This document shows, piece after piece, positions 27,001 through 33,799 of a DNA stretch of 64,000 bases (within the stretch, counting starts at the first letter, position 1; each line of letters opens with the position of its first letter). The DNA lies in the NCBI GenBank assembly GCA_020636095.1, contig JACJYN010000004.1, positions 620,001 through 684,000 on the forward strand. Direction: 5' to 3'. Origin of the DNA: Lewinellaceae bacterium. GTDB lineage: Bacteria > Bacteroidota > Bacteroidia > Chitinophagales > Saprospiraceae. Both the position numbers and the translations under genes were made by a program. The notes below the pieces were generated by a model. That model ran no database searches. It had not been told where the DNA came from and was given only the letters and a program-made list of their open reading frames with translations.

Positions 27001-27063
27001 TATCTGGCCGGCCAGCAATAGCATTGCCATAAGTGCTACGATTGAGCGTGGGAAATTTTTCAT
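24004..27063 (-). CDS. SusC/RagA-family TonB-dependent outer-membrane transporter
   Basis: A 1019-residue TonB-dependent channel. Order: signal peptide (about 1-23), carboxypeptidase-regulatory-like domain (GTATDDNGEALIGATVLL, about 28-105), TonB-box region before VVVIGYGTVKK (about 115), plug domain (about 120-235, with the SusC signature GSRGANGVIMITTKRG) and a 22-strand beta-barrel ending in an aromatic-rich GGNLEF. With SusD it imports oligosaccharides powered by TonB. It is the first gene of a three-gene minus-strand unit. The 410 bases upstream include a near-perfect palindrome at 27129-27151 that could bind a regulator. No SusR or hybrid sensor is present in the window. Confidence 0.96.
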   Translation of the reverse strand: MKNFPRSIVALMAMLLLAGQISAQGTVKGTATDDNGEALIGATVLLVGTSRGTATDFNGNYVLENVPAGEQQLMASYTGYANLTQTVMVADGKEVTLNFQLGEDIEVLEEVVVIGYGTVKKDDATGAVNAVSDESFNRGAIISPDQLITGKIAGVQITANSGEPGGQSSIRIRGGTSVNANNEPLYVIDGVPIDNAGINPGGFQAGRNPLNFLNPEDIETFTVLKDASATAIYGSRGANGVIMITTKRGKAGDRPRISYNAWASVAEAVNTVEVLNADQFRSLVTSAQPENLKLLQNADTDWQNEVLQSAFGQNHNLSLTGGGESFGYRASIGYLNQDGILRTSNTERTNFSLNYNHNMLDNSLKVNFNLKGAFTKDRISPNGVIGAGVAYNPTLPILDPGSIFGGYYEYPISVLNAGTNPVAELEQTLDQNEGVRGLGNMEINYELPFIKGLSAKVNVGFDINKGERSRFLPSTIRFQLNSANPGEVRAENYTRISSLLETYLTYDKPLESINSRLNFLAGYSYQDFNNSFPSYVANGLPNDFFGVNNPSGAEELQVRNSVIENRLISFFGRVNFDVSNKYLFTATLRRDGSSRFGPNNRWGIFPSAALGWKISEEPFMEGALDVLSGLKLRLGWGITGNQEIGDYNYLARYLPGDALAQYQFGNDFVTTLRPTAFDPNLKWEETQTLNAGIDFDFLSGRFGGSIDVYQKTTDDLLFTVNVPAGTNLANRVLTNIGSLENRGVELALNGYVVDTRSFQWNLGFNVAYNQNEITKTIGDEDETFLGIQYGGISGGTGTTIQVLRKGESVSSFFVYEHILDANGLPRSDQVDYNEDGATNLLDIYIDQNGDGAINESDRVVYESALPNLTYGLTSRMNYKNFDLNFTLRASTGNFVYNNVLSGNSARQNVTNQSSPPSNLLVRGLLVDFEEPQYLSDYYVEDASFLRMDNITLGYNFPLAGKGLSLRLYVTAQNLFVLTEYTGLDPEIGNRAGSGLPELGIDRDIFPRARTIIFGGNLEF

Positions 27064-27473
27064 AAGAACTAGTGTTTAGATTTTAGTTTGTTTCTGACAT
27101 TCTCCAAAAGAGACATACTACTTGAGCCTCAGCATGTGGTGCACATACTGAAAATAGTTTGAAAAACAGGCGTAAGATATTGATCTTGTGAAAAATACAG
27201 GTACTGAGTAATAGTGGCCGGAGGTGCTTTTTTTAAGCTCCGTAAAGATAGAGCAAATATTTTTTTTGAAAATCAATTTGCCTATTTAAAATAAAAATTA
27301 TTTCCAAGCAAAAATCCAATGAACCAAAATATTTCCAATCTGATCCCTTATCTGCTTATTGATAATTCTGTGGCAGCAAATAAAACAATTTATGAAGAAC
27401 TTCAAAATGACCTTTGTCATTGATATGCAAGTTTCGCGGCATTTTGTTCCAGTTACTTCAAAGGCTTTACTGC
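27064..27473. other. AT-rich region upstream of susC
   Basis: This 410-base stretch holds the susC leader, the palindrome at 27129-27151 and, further out, a TATCTTTA (minus strand, 27243-27250) one base short of a -7 element. The distal end is AT-rich with no coding signal and abuts a decayed gene. Confidence 0.55.
27129..27151. promoter_or_regulatory. Candidate operator palindrome upstream of susC
   Basis: TCAGCATGTG-GTG-CACATACTGA: two 10-base arms with one mismatch and a 3-base spacer, containing GTGCAC at its centre. It is 66 bases before the susC start. A LacI/MalR-like or other dimeric regulator site is possible; none is encoded nearby. Confidence 0.35.
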
Positions 27474-27929
27474 TTAACCATCTGGAGGCTGCCGACGCCA
27501 TACAACTGCATACTGATCTCTGATGAAAGGATTGTGGGGAATGCTGTTGGTAAAAGCAGGTGCGAGCAGTTCCGAACGAAAGAGGTCAAGGATACTAATA
27601 TCGGTGAGGCCAGAAACATCAGCCAGTTTGAGGCTGGTTCCATGGGTTTCGTCGGCGAATACCAACTGGTCGCCCGTTTCGTTGAGCCAACTGGCGTGGT
27701 TGTAGCCCTGCTCTGGATAAGACGTCAGGTTGCCCAGCGCCTGGATGTCATTTAGGTTGGAAAAGTCATATACCCAAAGGCCGTTCCCGCCGTGGGAACA
27801 ATAGGCGATGTGGTTGCGTACATATATATCGTGGAAGTAGCCGCCGGGCAGGGCCCACGTACCGAGGAACGCCGGTTCGCCCGGGTTGCCGGTAAGGTCA
27901 TAGGCAGCGACTCCGTATTTCCAACGCAT
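27474..27929 (-). pseudogene. Remnant of a choice-of-anchor B / LVIVD-repeat protein
   Basis: The 151 codons encode the interior of a secreted beta-propeller-like protein with LVIVD-type repeats: GVAAYDLTGNPGEPAFLGTW, GGYFHDIYVRNHIAYCSHG and LWVYDFSNLNDIQALG. Normal members are several hundred residues long, begin with a signal peptide and end with a T9SS domain. Here both ends are missing: a stop lies two codons before the ATG, and after DQYAVV the frame turns to unrelated WRRQPPDG and stops. The remaining sequence is well preserved, so decay looks recent or the piece was left by a rearrangement. It lies head to head with an ABC transporter gene. Confidence 0.7.
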
Positions 27930-27936
27930 AATTGCT

Positions 27937-27944
27937 TAAATTTG
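27937..27944 (+). promoter_or_regulatory. Candidate -7 promoter element (TAAATTTG) for the ABC ATPase gene
   Basis: TAAATTTG matches TAnnTTTG and lies 27 bases before the ATG at 27972. An AAAGGAATT stretch just ahead of the ATG could aid ribosome binding. The -33 element is weak (TTT at 27918-27920). Confidence 0.4.
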
Positions 27945-27971
27945 CCCTTTCCGGACAAAAGGAATTAAAGC

Positions 27972-29789
27972 ATGAGTAAAGATAAAATTTTAGAGGTAAA
28001 AGGCCTCCAAACTTCTTTTTTCACCGACGAAGGAGAAGTTAAAGCGGTGGATGGCGTTAGCTTCACCATCCACCGGGGGGAGACCGTGGGTATTGTGGGC
28101 GAGTCCGGTTCTGGCAAATCGGTAACCTCGCTTTCGATAATGCGCCTGGTGCCGGGGCCTGGCGGGCAGATCGTCGGGGGGCAGGTGTTATACTATCCGG
28201 AAAGCCAGAGCCCGGGGGTTGACCTGCTTAAGGTGCCACGCCGACAAATGCAGCACTACCGCGGCAATGAGATTTCGATGATTTTTCAGGAGCCCATGTC
28301 ATCGCTCAATCCCGTGTTTCGTTGTGGCGAACAGGTTGCGGAAGCTATCCGGCTGCACCAGAAAGTAGAAGCAGGAATAGCCAGGGAAAAGGTGATGGCC
28401 CTTTTTGAAAAAGTCCAGCTGCCCGAACCGGGCCGTATGTATGAGGCCTACCCGCATCAGCTATCAGGGGGGCAGAAGCAAAGGGTGATGATTGCCATGG
28501 CCCTGTCTTGTTCTCCGGGTATTCTCATCGCAGATGAACCTACTACCGCCCTGGACGTCACTGTGCAGAAGGCCATCCTGGACCTGATGAACGGGCTGAA
28601 ACAGGAATTGCAGTCTTCCATTATATTCATTACGCACGACCTGGGCGTCATCGCTGAAATTGCCGACCGGGTCATGGTCATGTACCAGGGCCGCATCGTT
28701 GAGGAAGGAGGGGTGCTGGATATTTTCTCCAATCCCCAACATCCTTATACTAAAAGCCTCCTGGCCTGCAGGCCGCCATTAGGCTATCGGCTACGGCGCC
28801 TGCCCGTGGTGAGTGATTTTATGGAAACCGTGGCCAATGAGGAAGGGGTGCTGGAAATCAGAGAAAAGAAAGCTTCGGTAGAGAGCGTCCTCTCGGCAGT
28901 AAAAGTCCCTGCTCATGAAAGCCAGCAGAGGCTCGAAGGCTTGAAAGAACGAGCCCCTCTGCTGAAGGTTGAACAATTAAAAGTATGGTTTCCGGGGACA
29001 AGAAACTTCTGGGGTAAGGCCAAGGGCTTTGTCAAAGCGGTCGATGGCGTGAGCTTCGATGTATTTCCCGGAGAAACGCTGGGCCTGGTTGGAGAATCCG
29101 GTTGCGGAAAGACGACCCTGGGGCGCAGCATCCTGGGGCTTACCCGGACAACCGAAGGGCAGATTCTTTACAAAGGGCAGGATATCCCCAAGCTGAGCCA
29201 GGACGAAATGAAACCATTGCGGCAGGAAATGCAGATCATTTTTCAGGATCCGTACTCTTCTCTAAACCCTCGCCTGACCATTGGCAAAGCAATCATGGAA
29301 CCGATGGAAGTCCATGGCTTGTATAATGGAGAAGACGAGCGCCGGGAGCGGGCCCTTCAACTGCTGGATATCGTCAATATGGAACCCAAATTCTTCAATC
29401 GATATCCGCACGAGTTTTCCGGCGGCCAGCGCCAGCGGGTAGCCATCGCCAGAGCACTGGCGCTCAACCCTCAATTCATCATTTGCGACGAATCCGTCTC
29501 GGCGCTGGACGTATCCGTGCAAGCCCAGGTACTCAACCTGTTGATGGAACTGCGTGAAAAATACAGATTTACCTATATTTTTATTTCTCATGACCTCTCT
29601 GTAGTCAAGTTTATGAGCGACCGGATGGTGGTCATGAATAATGGAAAAATAGAAGAAGAAGGGCCGGCCGATGAGATTTATGCCAACCCCCAAAGGGAGT
29701 ATACCAAAAAACTGATCGAAGCGATACCAAAGGGGAGGGTAGAGGATATTGAGCTGCGGCTATCCAGGGGTTTTCGGCATTCTGAGTAA
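27972..29789 (+). CDS. Peptide/nickel-type ABC transporter, fused double ATP-binding protein
   Basis: A 605-residue fusion of two OppD/OppF-like ATPase domains, as in YejF or GsiA, which energises uptake of oligopeptides or similar solutes. Domain 1 (about 5-270) has Walker A GESGSGKS (43-50), signature LSGGQKQR, Walker B ILIADEPTTALD and the oligopeptide-type extension PHPYTKSLLACRPPLG near 255-275. Domain 2 (about 330-590) has Walker A GESGCGKT (374-381), FSGGQRQR and FIICDESVSALD. The permease and binding-protein genes are not in the window, so it is an orphan subunit here. The stop codon overlaps the start of a dispersed repeat (29789). Confidence 0.93.
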   Translation: MSKDKILEVKGLQTSFFTDEGEVKAVDGVSFTIHRGETVGIVGESGSGKSVTSLSIMRLVPGPGGQIVGGQVLYYPESQSPGVDLLKVPRRQMQHYRGNEISMIFQEPMSSLNPVFRCGEQVAEAIRLHQKVEAGIAREKVMALFEKVQLPEPGRMYEAYPHQLSGGQKQRVMIAMALSCSPGILIADEPTTALDVTVQKAILDLMNGLKQELQSSIIFITHDLGVIAEIADRVMVMYQGRIVEEGGVLDIFSNPQHPYTKSLLACRPPLGYRLRRLPVVSDFMETVANEEGVLEIREKKASVESVLSAVKVPAHESQQRLEGLKERAPLLKVEQLKVWFPGTRNFWGKAKGFVKAVDGVSFDVFPGETLGLVGESGCGKTTLGRSILGLTRTTEGQILYKGQDIPKLSQDEMKPLRQEMQIIFQDPYSSLNPRLTIGKAIMEPMEVHGLYNGEDERRERALQLLDIVNMEPKFFNRYPHEFSGGQRQRVAIARALALNPQFIICDESVSALDVSVQAQVLNLLMELREKYRFTYIFISHDLSVVKFMSDRMVVMNNGKIEEEGPADEIYANPQREYTKKLIEAIPKGRVEDIELRLSRGFRHSE

Positions 29790-29818
29790 GCGCTTGTTCA
29801 AATTTCATCCTTCGGGCT
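29789..29818 (+). repeat. Dispersed repeat copy A (GCTTGTTCAAATTTC family)
   Basis: Reads AGCGCTTGTTCAAATTTC, then ATCCTTCGGGCT. It shares its whole length with copies at 32879 and 44535 (minus), apart from a few changes. It begins on the last base of the TAA stop codon of the double-ATPase gene. No inverted partner arm follows. Confidence 0.7.
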
Positions 29819-30065
29819 ACCGGCGGCAAACTTTATTTCTTACTGCGTTGCTGCATCCGGCAAAAAAAATGCTGAATAGGGGTATTGGGTTGCTCATGCA
29901 TCTTATTAATAGGAGAAAAATGAAGGCCGGTGCAACCTTTTTAATTTTGCTACCGTCTACTTCATAAAGGGTTCATCCAAAAAACAGGCCAACCGGCCGA
30001 GGAAATTAGCAGTTTTGGTAGAAAACCCTTAAATTCGATGTGACTTTTTAAAATAAATTCAGACG

Positions 30066-30299
30066 ATGAAAAAGTCTAGCACCCGCACTGTATTGTTCAG
30101 TTTATTGATTTCCGCCAGTATTGGCTCCTATATTTACCTCAATTCCCTCTCTTCGCCCATGGTTTCTTTTGATCAGGCAGCGGGTGTAGAGGAATACGAA
30201 GAGGATATAGAATCCAACGATGCAGAGATCATCCTTCCGGATGTTCACCTGATCAAAAAGGTAATTGAAACCGGAAAGCGGCTCATACCCGCCTCCTGA
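30066..30299 (+). CDS. Small membrane-anchored protein, function unknown
   Basis: A 77-residue protein with a basic N-terminus (MKKSSTRT), one hydrophobic segment (about 9-29, VLFSLLISASIGSYIYLNSL), then a strongly acidic tail (EEYEEDIESNDAEIILPD) and a short amphipathic end (LIKKVIETGKRLIP). The segment may be an uncleaved anchor or a signal peptide. Coding is supported by the clear topology, clean ATG and the bidirectional terminator 26 bases downstream. No family was recognised and no partner is evident: the gene stands alone between a peptide-transport ATPase and an MBL hydrolase on the other strand. Confidence 0.65.
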   Translation: MKKSSTRTVLFSLLISASIGSYIYLNSLSSPMVSFDQAAGVEEYEEDIESNDAEIILPDVHLIKKVIETGKRLIPAS

Positions 30300-30324
30300 C
30301 GCCAGGAAGCCTGAACCCGAAAAG

Positions 30325-30364
30325 AAAAACGGATGGCCGGTTTTATACCGATCATCCGTTTTTT
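30325..30364. terminator. Bidirectional terminator
   Basis: AAAAACGGATG (30325-30335) pairs with CATCCGTTTTT (30353-30363), with an inner CGGT/ACCG pair. T-runs on both strands let it serve the small + membrane gene and the - MBL-hydrolase gene. Confidence 0.8.
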
Positions 30365-30375
30365 AATGAATTCTC

Positions 30376-31272
30376 TTACTTTTCCAGCTTTTTCCGCCAA
30401 TATCTCAACAAACCTGCTACGCTCATCCACGCCGGATTGGCATTTTCATAAAGATCGTACTGGGCCTCCGTAACTCCGGCAGCGGCAAGTTCCTGCCGGA
30501 CGAATGCCTGGAACAGAGGGGTAACTTCCTCTGCTTTTTTTCCCTGCTCGTAGTGAGGCCGCATCCAGTTGGCCCACCTGAGCAAGCCTGCCTCCAGTTC
30601 GTCGAGGTGCCTGGGGATTTGAAGGGCCGTTATAGGCCCGAAATGAGTCAGGTAAATATGTTCGGGCTTCAGTGAACGGAGCAGCCGCAGAGATTCCTGC
30701 CAGTCCTCGATATTGATGTCTGGAGGAGGACAGGGAGGCATTACCGGGCCTCCCTCAATCATGACGCCGGCGACGTCGCCGGCGAATAACGCTTCGCCCC
30801 ATTGCCAGGCAATATGATGTACGGCATGCCCGGGGGTATGCCAGGCTTTTAAGGTTGTATCACCAACGGTTATGGATTCCTGGTGGGCTACCGTCCTCAA
30901 TTGTTCAGCCGGAATGGGTTGTAAGGTACTCCAGAGGCGCTCCATGCCTTCTTCTCCGTAAATCCGCGTGGCGGATGCCAGCAATTTGGAAGGGTCGTGC
31001 ATGTGTTGCTTCCCAAAGGGGTGGAGGTAGATCGTGGCGCCGAGTTCAGCTAATGCCCAGGCAGCCCCGGCATGGTCGAGGTGGATGTGGGTTATGAATA
31101 CGTGCTTAATCTCTTCCAGGGTATAGCCCTTGTCTTGAACTTTTTCTTTCAGCGATTTAAAAGTAGAGTAGGGCCCGGTTTCTACCAGAATGGGCCCGGC
31201 GGCAGTTTCAATGAGAAAAGCGGCGATGGTATCCGGCTTGTCCTGAAACTGGAGGTCTAATACGTGTACCAT
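30376..31272 (-). CDS. MBL-fold metallo-hydrolase
   Basis: A 298-residue metallo-beta-lactamase-fold hydrolase. The metal-binding motif HIHLDHAG is at about 62-69, followed by the later ligands in WHTPGHAVHHI (His near 144), FAGDVAG (Asp near 168) and TH in IYLTHFGP (His near 212), a full binuclear set. No signal peptide is present. Members of this glyoxalase-II-like branch act on thioesters, lactones or other esters, and the true substrate cannot be told from sequence. The gene is transcribed toward a bidirectional terminator; fmt lies upstream on the same strand with a 63-base gap. Confidence 0.88.
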   Translation of the reverse strand: MVHVLDLQFQDKPDTIAAFLIETAAGPILVETGPYSTFKSLKEKVQDKGYTLEEIKHVFITHIHLDHAGAAWALAELGATIYLHPFGKQHMHDPSKLLASATRIYGEEGMERLWSTLQPIPAEQLRTVAHQESITVGDTTLKAWHTPGHAVHHIAWQWGEALFAGDVAGVMIEGGPVMPPCPPPDINIEDWQESLRLLRSLKPEHIYLTHFGPITALQIPRHLDELEAGLLRWANWMRPHYEQGKKAEEVTPLFQAFVRQELAAAGVTEAQYDLYENANPAWMSVAGLLRYWRKKLEK

Positions 31273-31335
31273 TAATTACTTTTTTAATGTATTTTTTTAC
31301 TCAGTTAGAATTTTCTTTACAATTTATTTTAAATA

Positions 31336-32250
31336 CTAAAACGAATAGCCATTTAAAAAATCCGAGACAGACATGCGGCGGCGGCCCGCCAACTGCAATT
31401 CGTGTACATGGATGTAGCCGTCGGTTGTCGCAATTTTCAGCCAATCCTTATTATCTGATAGAAAGGCGCCGGGCTTGTTATCGTGGCGAACGATTTCTTT
31501 TGTCGTTCGCAGGATTTTGAGTTCTTTATCATCCAGCGTAGTCCAGGCGGCAGGGTAGGGGCTAAGCCCGCGAATAAAATCGTGTACACATTGGGCGCCC
31601 TGGTTGAAATTGATCTCACAGGTCTCATGGAAAATCTTGGGCGCCTTTGTGGCCAGGCGGCCATCCTGTTTTTTCAATTGGTAGTGCCTATTCTCGATCA
31701 GCTGTACCGTTTCGAGCACCACCTGGGCCCCAAGCTCCATCATTCTATCGTGCACTTCACCAGCCGTATCATTTTCACCAATCGGCATTTTTTTCTGAAG
31801 GATCAGGTCGCCGGTATCTATTTCCTGCTGAATGAAAAAAGAAGTGACGCCGGTTTCTGTTTCCCCATTCATAACCGCCCAGTTGATAGGAGCGGCGCCC
31901 CTGTACTTGGGCAATAAGGAACCGTGCAGGTTGAAAGTGCCGTATTCGGGCATTGCCCACACCGCTTCCGGCAGCATCCGAAAGGCGACTACGACAAAGA
32001 GGTTACCGTCTAATTGGCGAAGCGCTTCAATAAAACCGGGGCTTTTCAGCCTATCAGGTTGCAATACCGGGATCGATTGCGATACAGCGTATTTCTTGAC
32101 CGCCGGTTCCAGCAGTTGCTTTTTACCCCGCCCTCCCAGCTTGTCGGTAGCCGTAATAACCCCTACGACATCATAGCCGTTCTCAACCAAAGCTTTCAGC
32201 GAAGGGACGGCAAATTCAGGCGTCCCCATGAATACAATGCGCAAACTCAT
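31336..32250 (-). CDS. fmt: Methionyl-tRNA formyltransferase
   Basis: Formylates initiator methionyl-tRNA using 10-formyl-tetrahydrofolate. At 304 residues it is near normal length. The N-terminus (MSLRIVFMGTPEFAVPSLKAL), the formyl-folate site with the catalytic Asn-His-Asp set (FNLHGSLLPKYRGAAPINWA) and ETGVTSFFIQ are standard, with the OB-fold-like C-terminal domain at about 205-304. ATG at 32250 is preferred; a TTG two codons upstream is less likely. No deformylase gene is adjacent. The divergent SPOR-like gene starts 62 bases away, so the two promoters share a short region. Confidence 0.96.
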   Translation of the reverse strand: MSLRIVFMGTPEFAVPSLKALVENGYDVVGVITATDKLGGRGKKQLLEPAVKKYAVSQSIPVLQPDRLKSPGFIEALRQLDGNLFVVVAFRMLPEAVWAMPEYGTFNLHGSLLPKYRGAAPINWAVMNGETETGVTSFFIQQEIDTGDLILQKKMPIGENDTAGEVHDRMMELGAQVVLETVQLIENRHYQLKKQDGRLATKAPKIFHETCEINFNQGAQCVHDFIRGLSPYPAAWTTLDDKELKILRTTKEIVRHDNKPGAFLSDNKDWLKIATTDGYIHVHELQLAGRRRMSVSDFLNGYSF

Positions 32251-32312
32251 ATACAAGAAGTTGGTTTTGTTCCAGACTGTTTATATTTTAGTACTTTACA
32301 CCATCAAATGCT

Positions 32313-32879
32313 ATGATGAAACACACACCTTCCACATTCGCTTATTTAACACTCCTTCTGTGGGTAGTGTTGCTCCTTCCTGGCCTTGGCAAGGCCAATT
32401 TGGCAAATTACTGCCGTAATGACAAAGGTACGTCCCTTCAACTTAAAATTGTTTTGAATAGTCGGGACACCATTCCCCCCCAAGAGGAAGAAAACTTTGA
32501 TTCGCCATTTGGCGCTTCTGAGTACCAACCTTACAACCCAGATCCATTCGCCGATAAGAAGGAGTCTCCTTCGAAAATCATCCAGGCACAAAAAGTAGAG
32601 GTGGAAGACCACAAACCCCGCCTTTACAAAGTACCGGAAAGCTACACCGGTTTCAAAATTGAAATTAAGAAGGCGCCCAAGCCATTGTCCGCCAGCCATG
32701 ATATCTTCTTTCAACACGGAAATCTTTTTGCAGAAAAATTGCAGGATGAATCTATCTCCTATATGCTTGGGGCCTTCTCCAATGCCGATGAGGCCAACCT
32801 CTTTTTATCGGATTTCCTGATCAAACGATACCCGGAAGCGAGGGTTGTTGAATACAAGGCCGGAAGCCGCCTGTATTAA
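32313..32879 (+). CDS. Secreted protein with SPOR-like C-terminus
   Basis: A 188-residue exported protein with a signal peptide (hydrophobic 8-26, ending GLGKANLA). The middle (50-90) is proline-rich and disordered-looking (SEYQPYNPDPFADKKE). The C-terminal 80 residues (GFKIEIKKAPKPL ... YMLGAFSNADEANLFLSDFLIKRYPEARVVEY) have the layout of a SPOR domain, which binds denuded peptidoglycan, with the usual GxFxxxxEAxxxxxxL pattern. The SPOR reading is from pattern only. It probably lies in the periplasm near the cell wall. Its stop codon is the start of a palindromic dispersed repeat at 32879. Confidence 0.7.
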   Translation: MMKHTPSTFAYLTLLLWVVLLLPGLGKANLANYCRNDKGTSLQLKIVLNSRDTIPPQEEENFDSPFGASEYQPYNPDPFADKKESPSKIIQAQKVEVEDHKPRLYKVPESYTGFKIEIKKAPKPLSASHDIFFQHGNLFAEKLQDESISYMLGAFSNADEANLFLSDFLIKRYPEARVVEYKAGSRLY

Positions 32880-32932
32880 GCGTGTGTTCCAATTTCATAC
32901 TTCGGGCTGAAAACGAAATTTGAACACACGCT
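32879..32932. repeat. Dispersed repeat copy B, full palindrome
   Basis: A 54-bp inverted repeat: AGCGTGTGTTCCAATTTC (32879-32896) pairs with GAAATTTGAACACACGCT (32915-32932), one mismatch. The loop carries ATACTTCGGGCT as in copies A and C. It begins on the last base of the SPOR-like gene's TAA stop. It may act as a terminator, though no T-run follows. Confidence 0.8.
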
Positions 32933-32944
32933 AAAATAAAAACC

Positions 32945-33799
32945 ATGCAGGAAAGCGAATTCAACTGGCAAACCAAAGATGGGCTGAATATTTATGCCAA
33001 AGAATGGAAAGCCGAAAAGCCTCAGGGCGTCATTTGCCTGGTACACGGCCTGGGAGAACATATTAACCGTTATGCTCACCTCGCCCGTTTTTTCACGGAG
33101 AAGGGCTTTAGCCTCATCGGGTATGACCGTCGCGGGCATGGCCGCTCAGAGGGGGCTAAGGGCCATGCTCCCGACGCGGAAGTACTACTGGATGAAGTGG
33201 CTCAACTACTGATTGAAGCGGAGGTTCGCTACCAGAGGTTACCAATATTTCTGTACGGCCAGAGCCAGGGCGGGCAACTTGTGCTGGCTTATACGCTAAA
33301 GCGACACCCCAATATTCAGGGTGTTGTCGCTTCTTCTCCCTGGATACGCCTGAGTTTCGAACCGGCAGCCGGTATCGTAGCCCTGGGCAGGCTGATGCAT
33401 CGGATTTATCCGTCTTTTGCTCAATCCAATGGACTCAAAACCGCTCACCTATCAAGAGACCCTGCAGTGGTGCAGGCTTACGAAGAAGACCCGCTTGTCC
33501 ACGACCGGATTACTGCCGCCATGGGAATGGCTATGCTCGGGCAGTCCCGTTGGCTGAATAGCTATTCCGGCCCCTTCCCGGCGCCGTTGCTCATCATGCA
33601 TGGAACAGCCGATCAGATCACCTCTCCTGAAGCCAGCCGGGAATTTGCCGAACGCGTGCAGGGGGATATTACTTTCAAAGCCTGGGATGGGTTATATCAC
33701 GAGATTCATAATGAAAATATCAAAGAACAAGCCTTCGCCTTTGTGCTGGAATGGCTCCATCAACATCAGCAGCTGAAAAAAATGGGAAAAGAACGCTAA
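32945..33799 (+). CDS. Alpha/beta hydrolase, monoacylglycerol-lipase-like
   Basis: A 284-residue cytoplasmic hydrolase of the serine-aminopeptidase/lysophospholipase (S33-like) branch. It has the oxyanion segment VHGLGEHINRY (about 31-41), the family's YDRRGHGRSEG, nucleophile elbow GQSQGGQ (Ser about 108), an acid in HGTADQITSPE (Asp about 222) and the final His in LYHEIHNE (about 252). This matches bacterial monoacylglycerol lipases, so medium or long-chain monoglycerides or lysophospholipids are likely substrates. Its last four bases overlap the stop of the convergent glycosyltransferase gene, so the transcripts must overlap. Confidence 0.9.
   Translation: MQESEFNWQTKDGLNIYAKEWKAEKPQGVICLVHGLGEHINRYAHLARFFTEKGFSLIGYDRRGHGRSEGAKGHAPDAEVLLDEVAQLLIEAEVRYQRLPIFLYGQSQGGQLVLAYTLKRHPNIQGVVASSPWIRLSFEPAAGIVALGRLMHRIYPSFAQSNGLKTAHLSRDPAVVQAYEEDPLVHDRITAAMGMAMLGQSRWLNSYSGPFPAPLLIMHGTADQITSPEASREFAERVQGDITFKAWDGLYHEIHNENIKEQAFAFVLEWLHQHQQLKKMGKER

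Noticed and set aside
30066..30299. Bacteriocin precursor for the C39 exporter
   Set aside because: It lacks a GG leader, has an N-terminal membrane segment and lies almost 5 kb away behind genes on the other strand.
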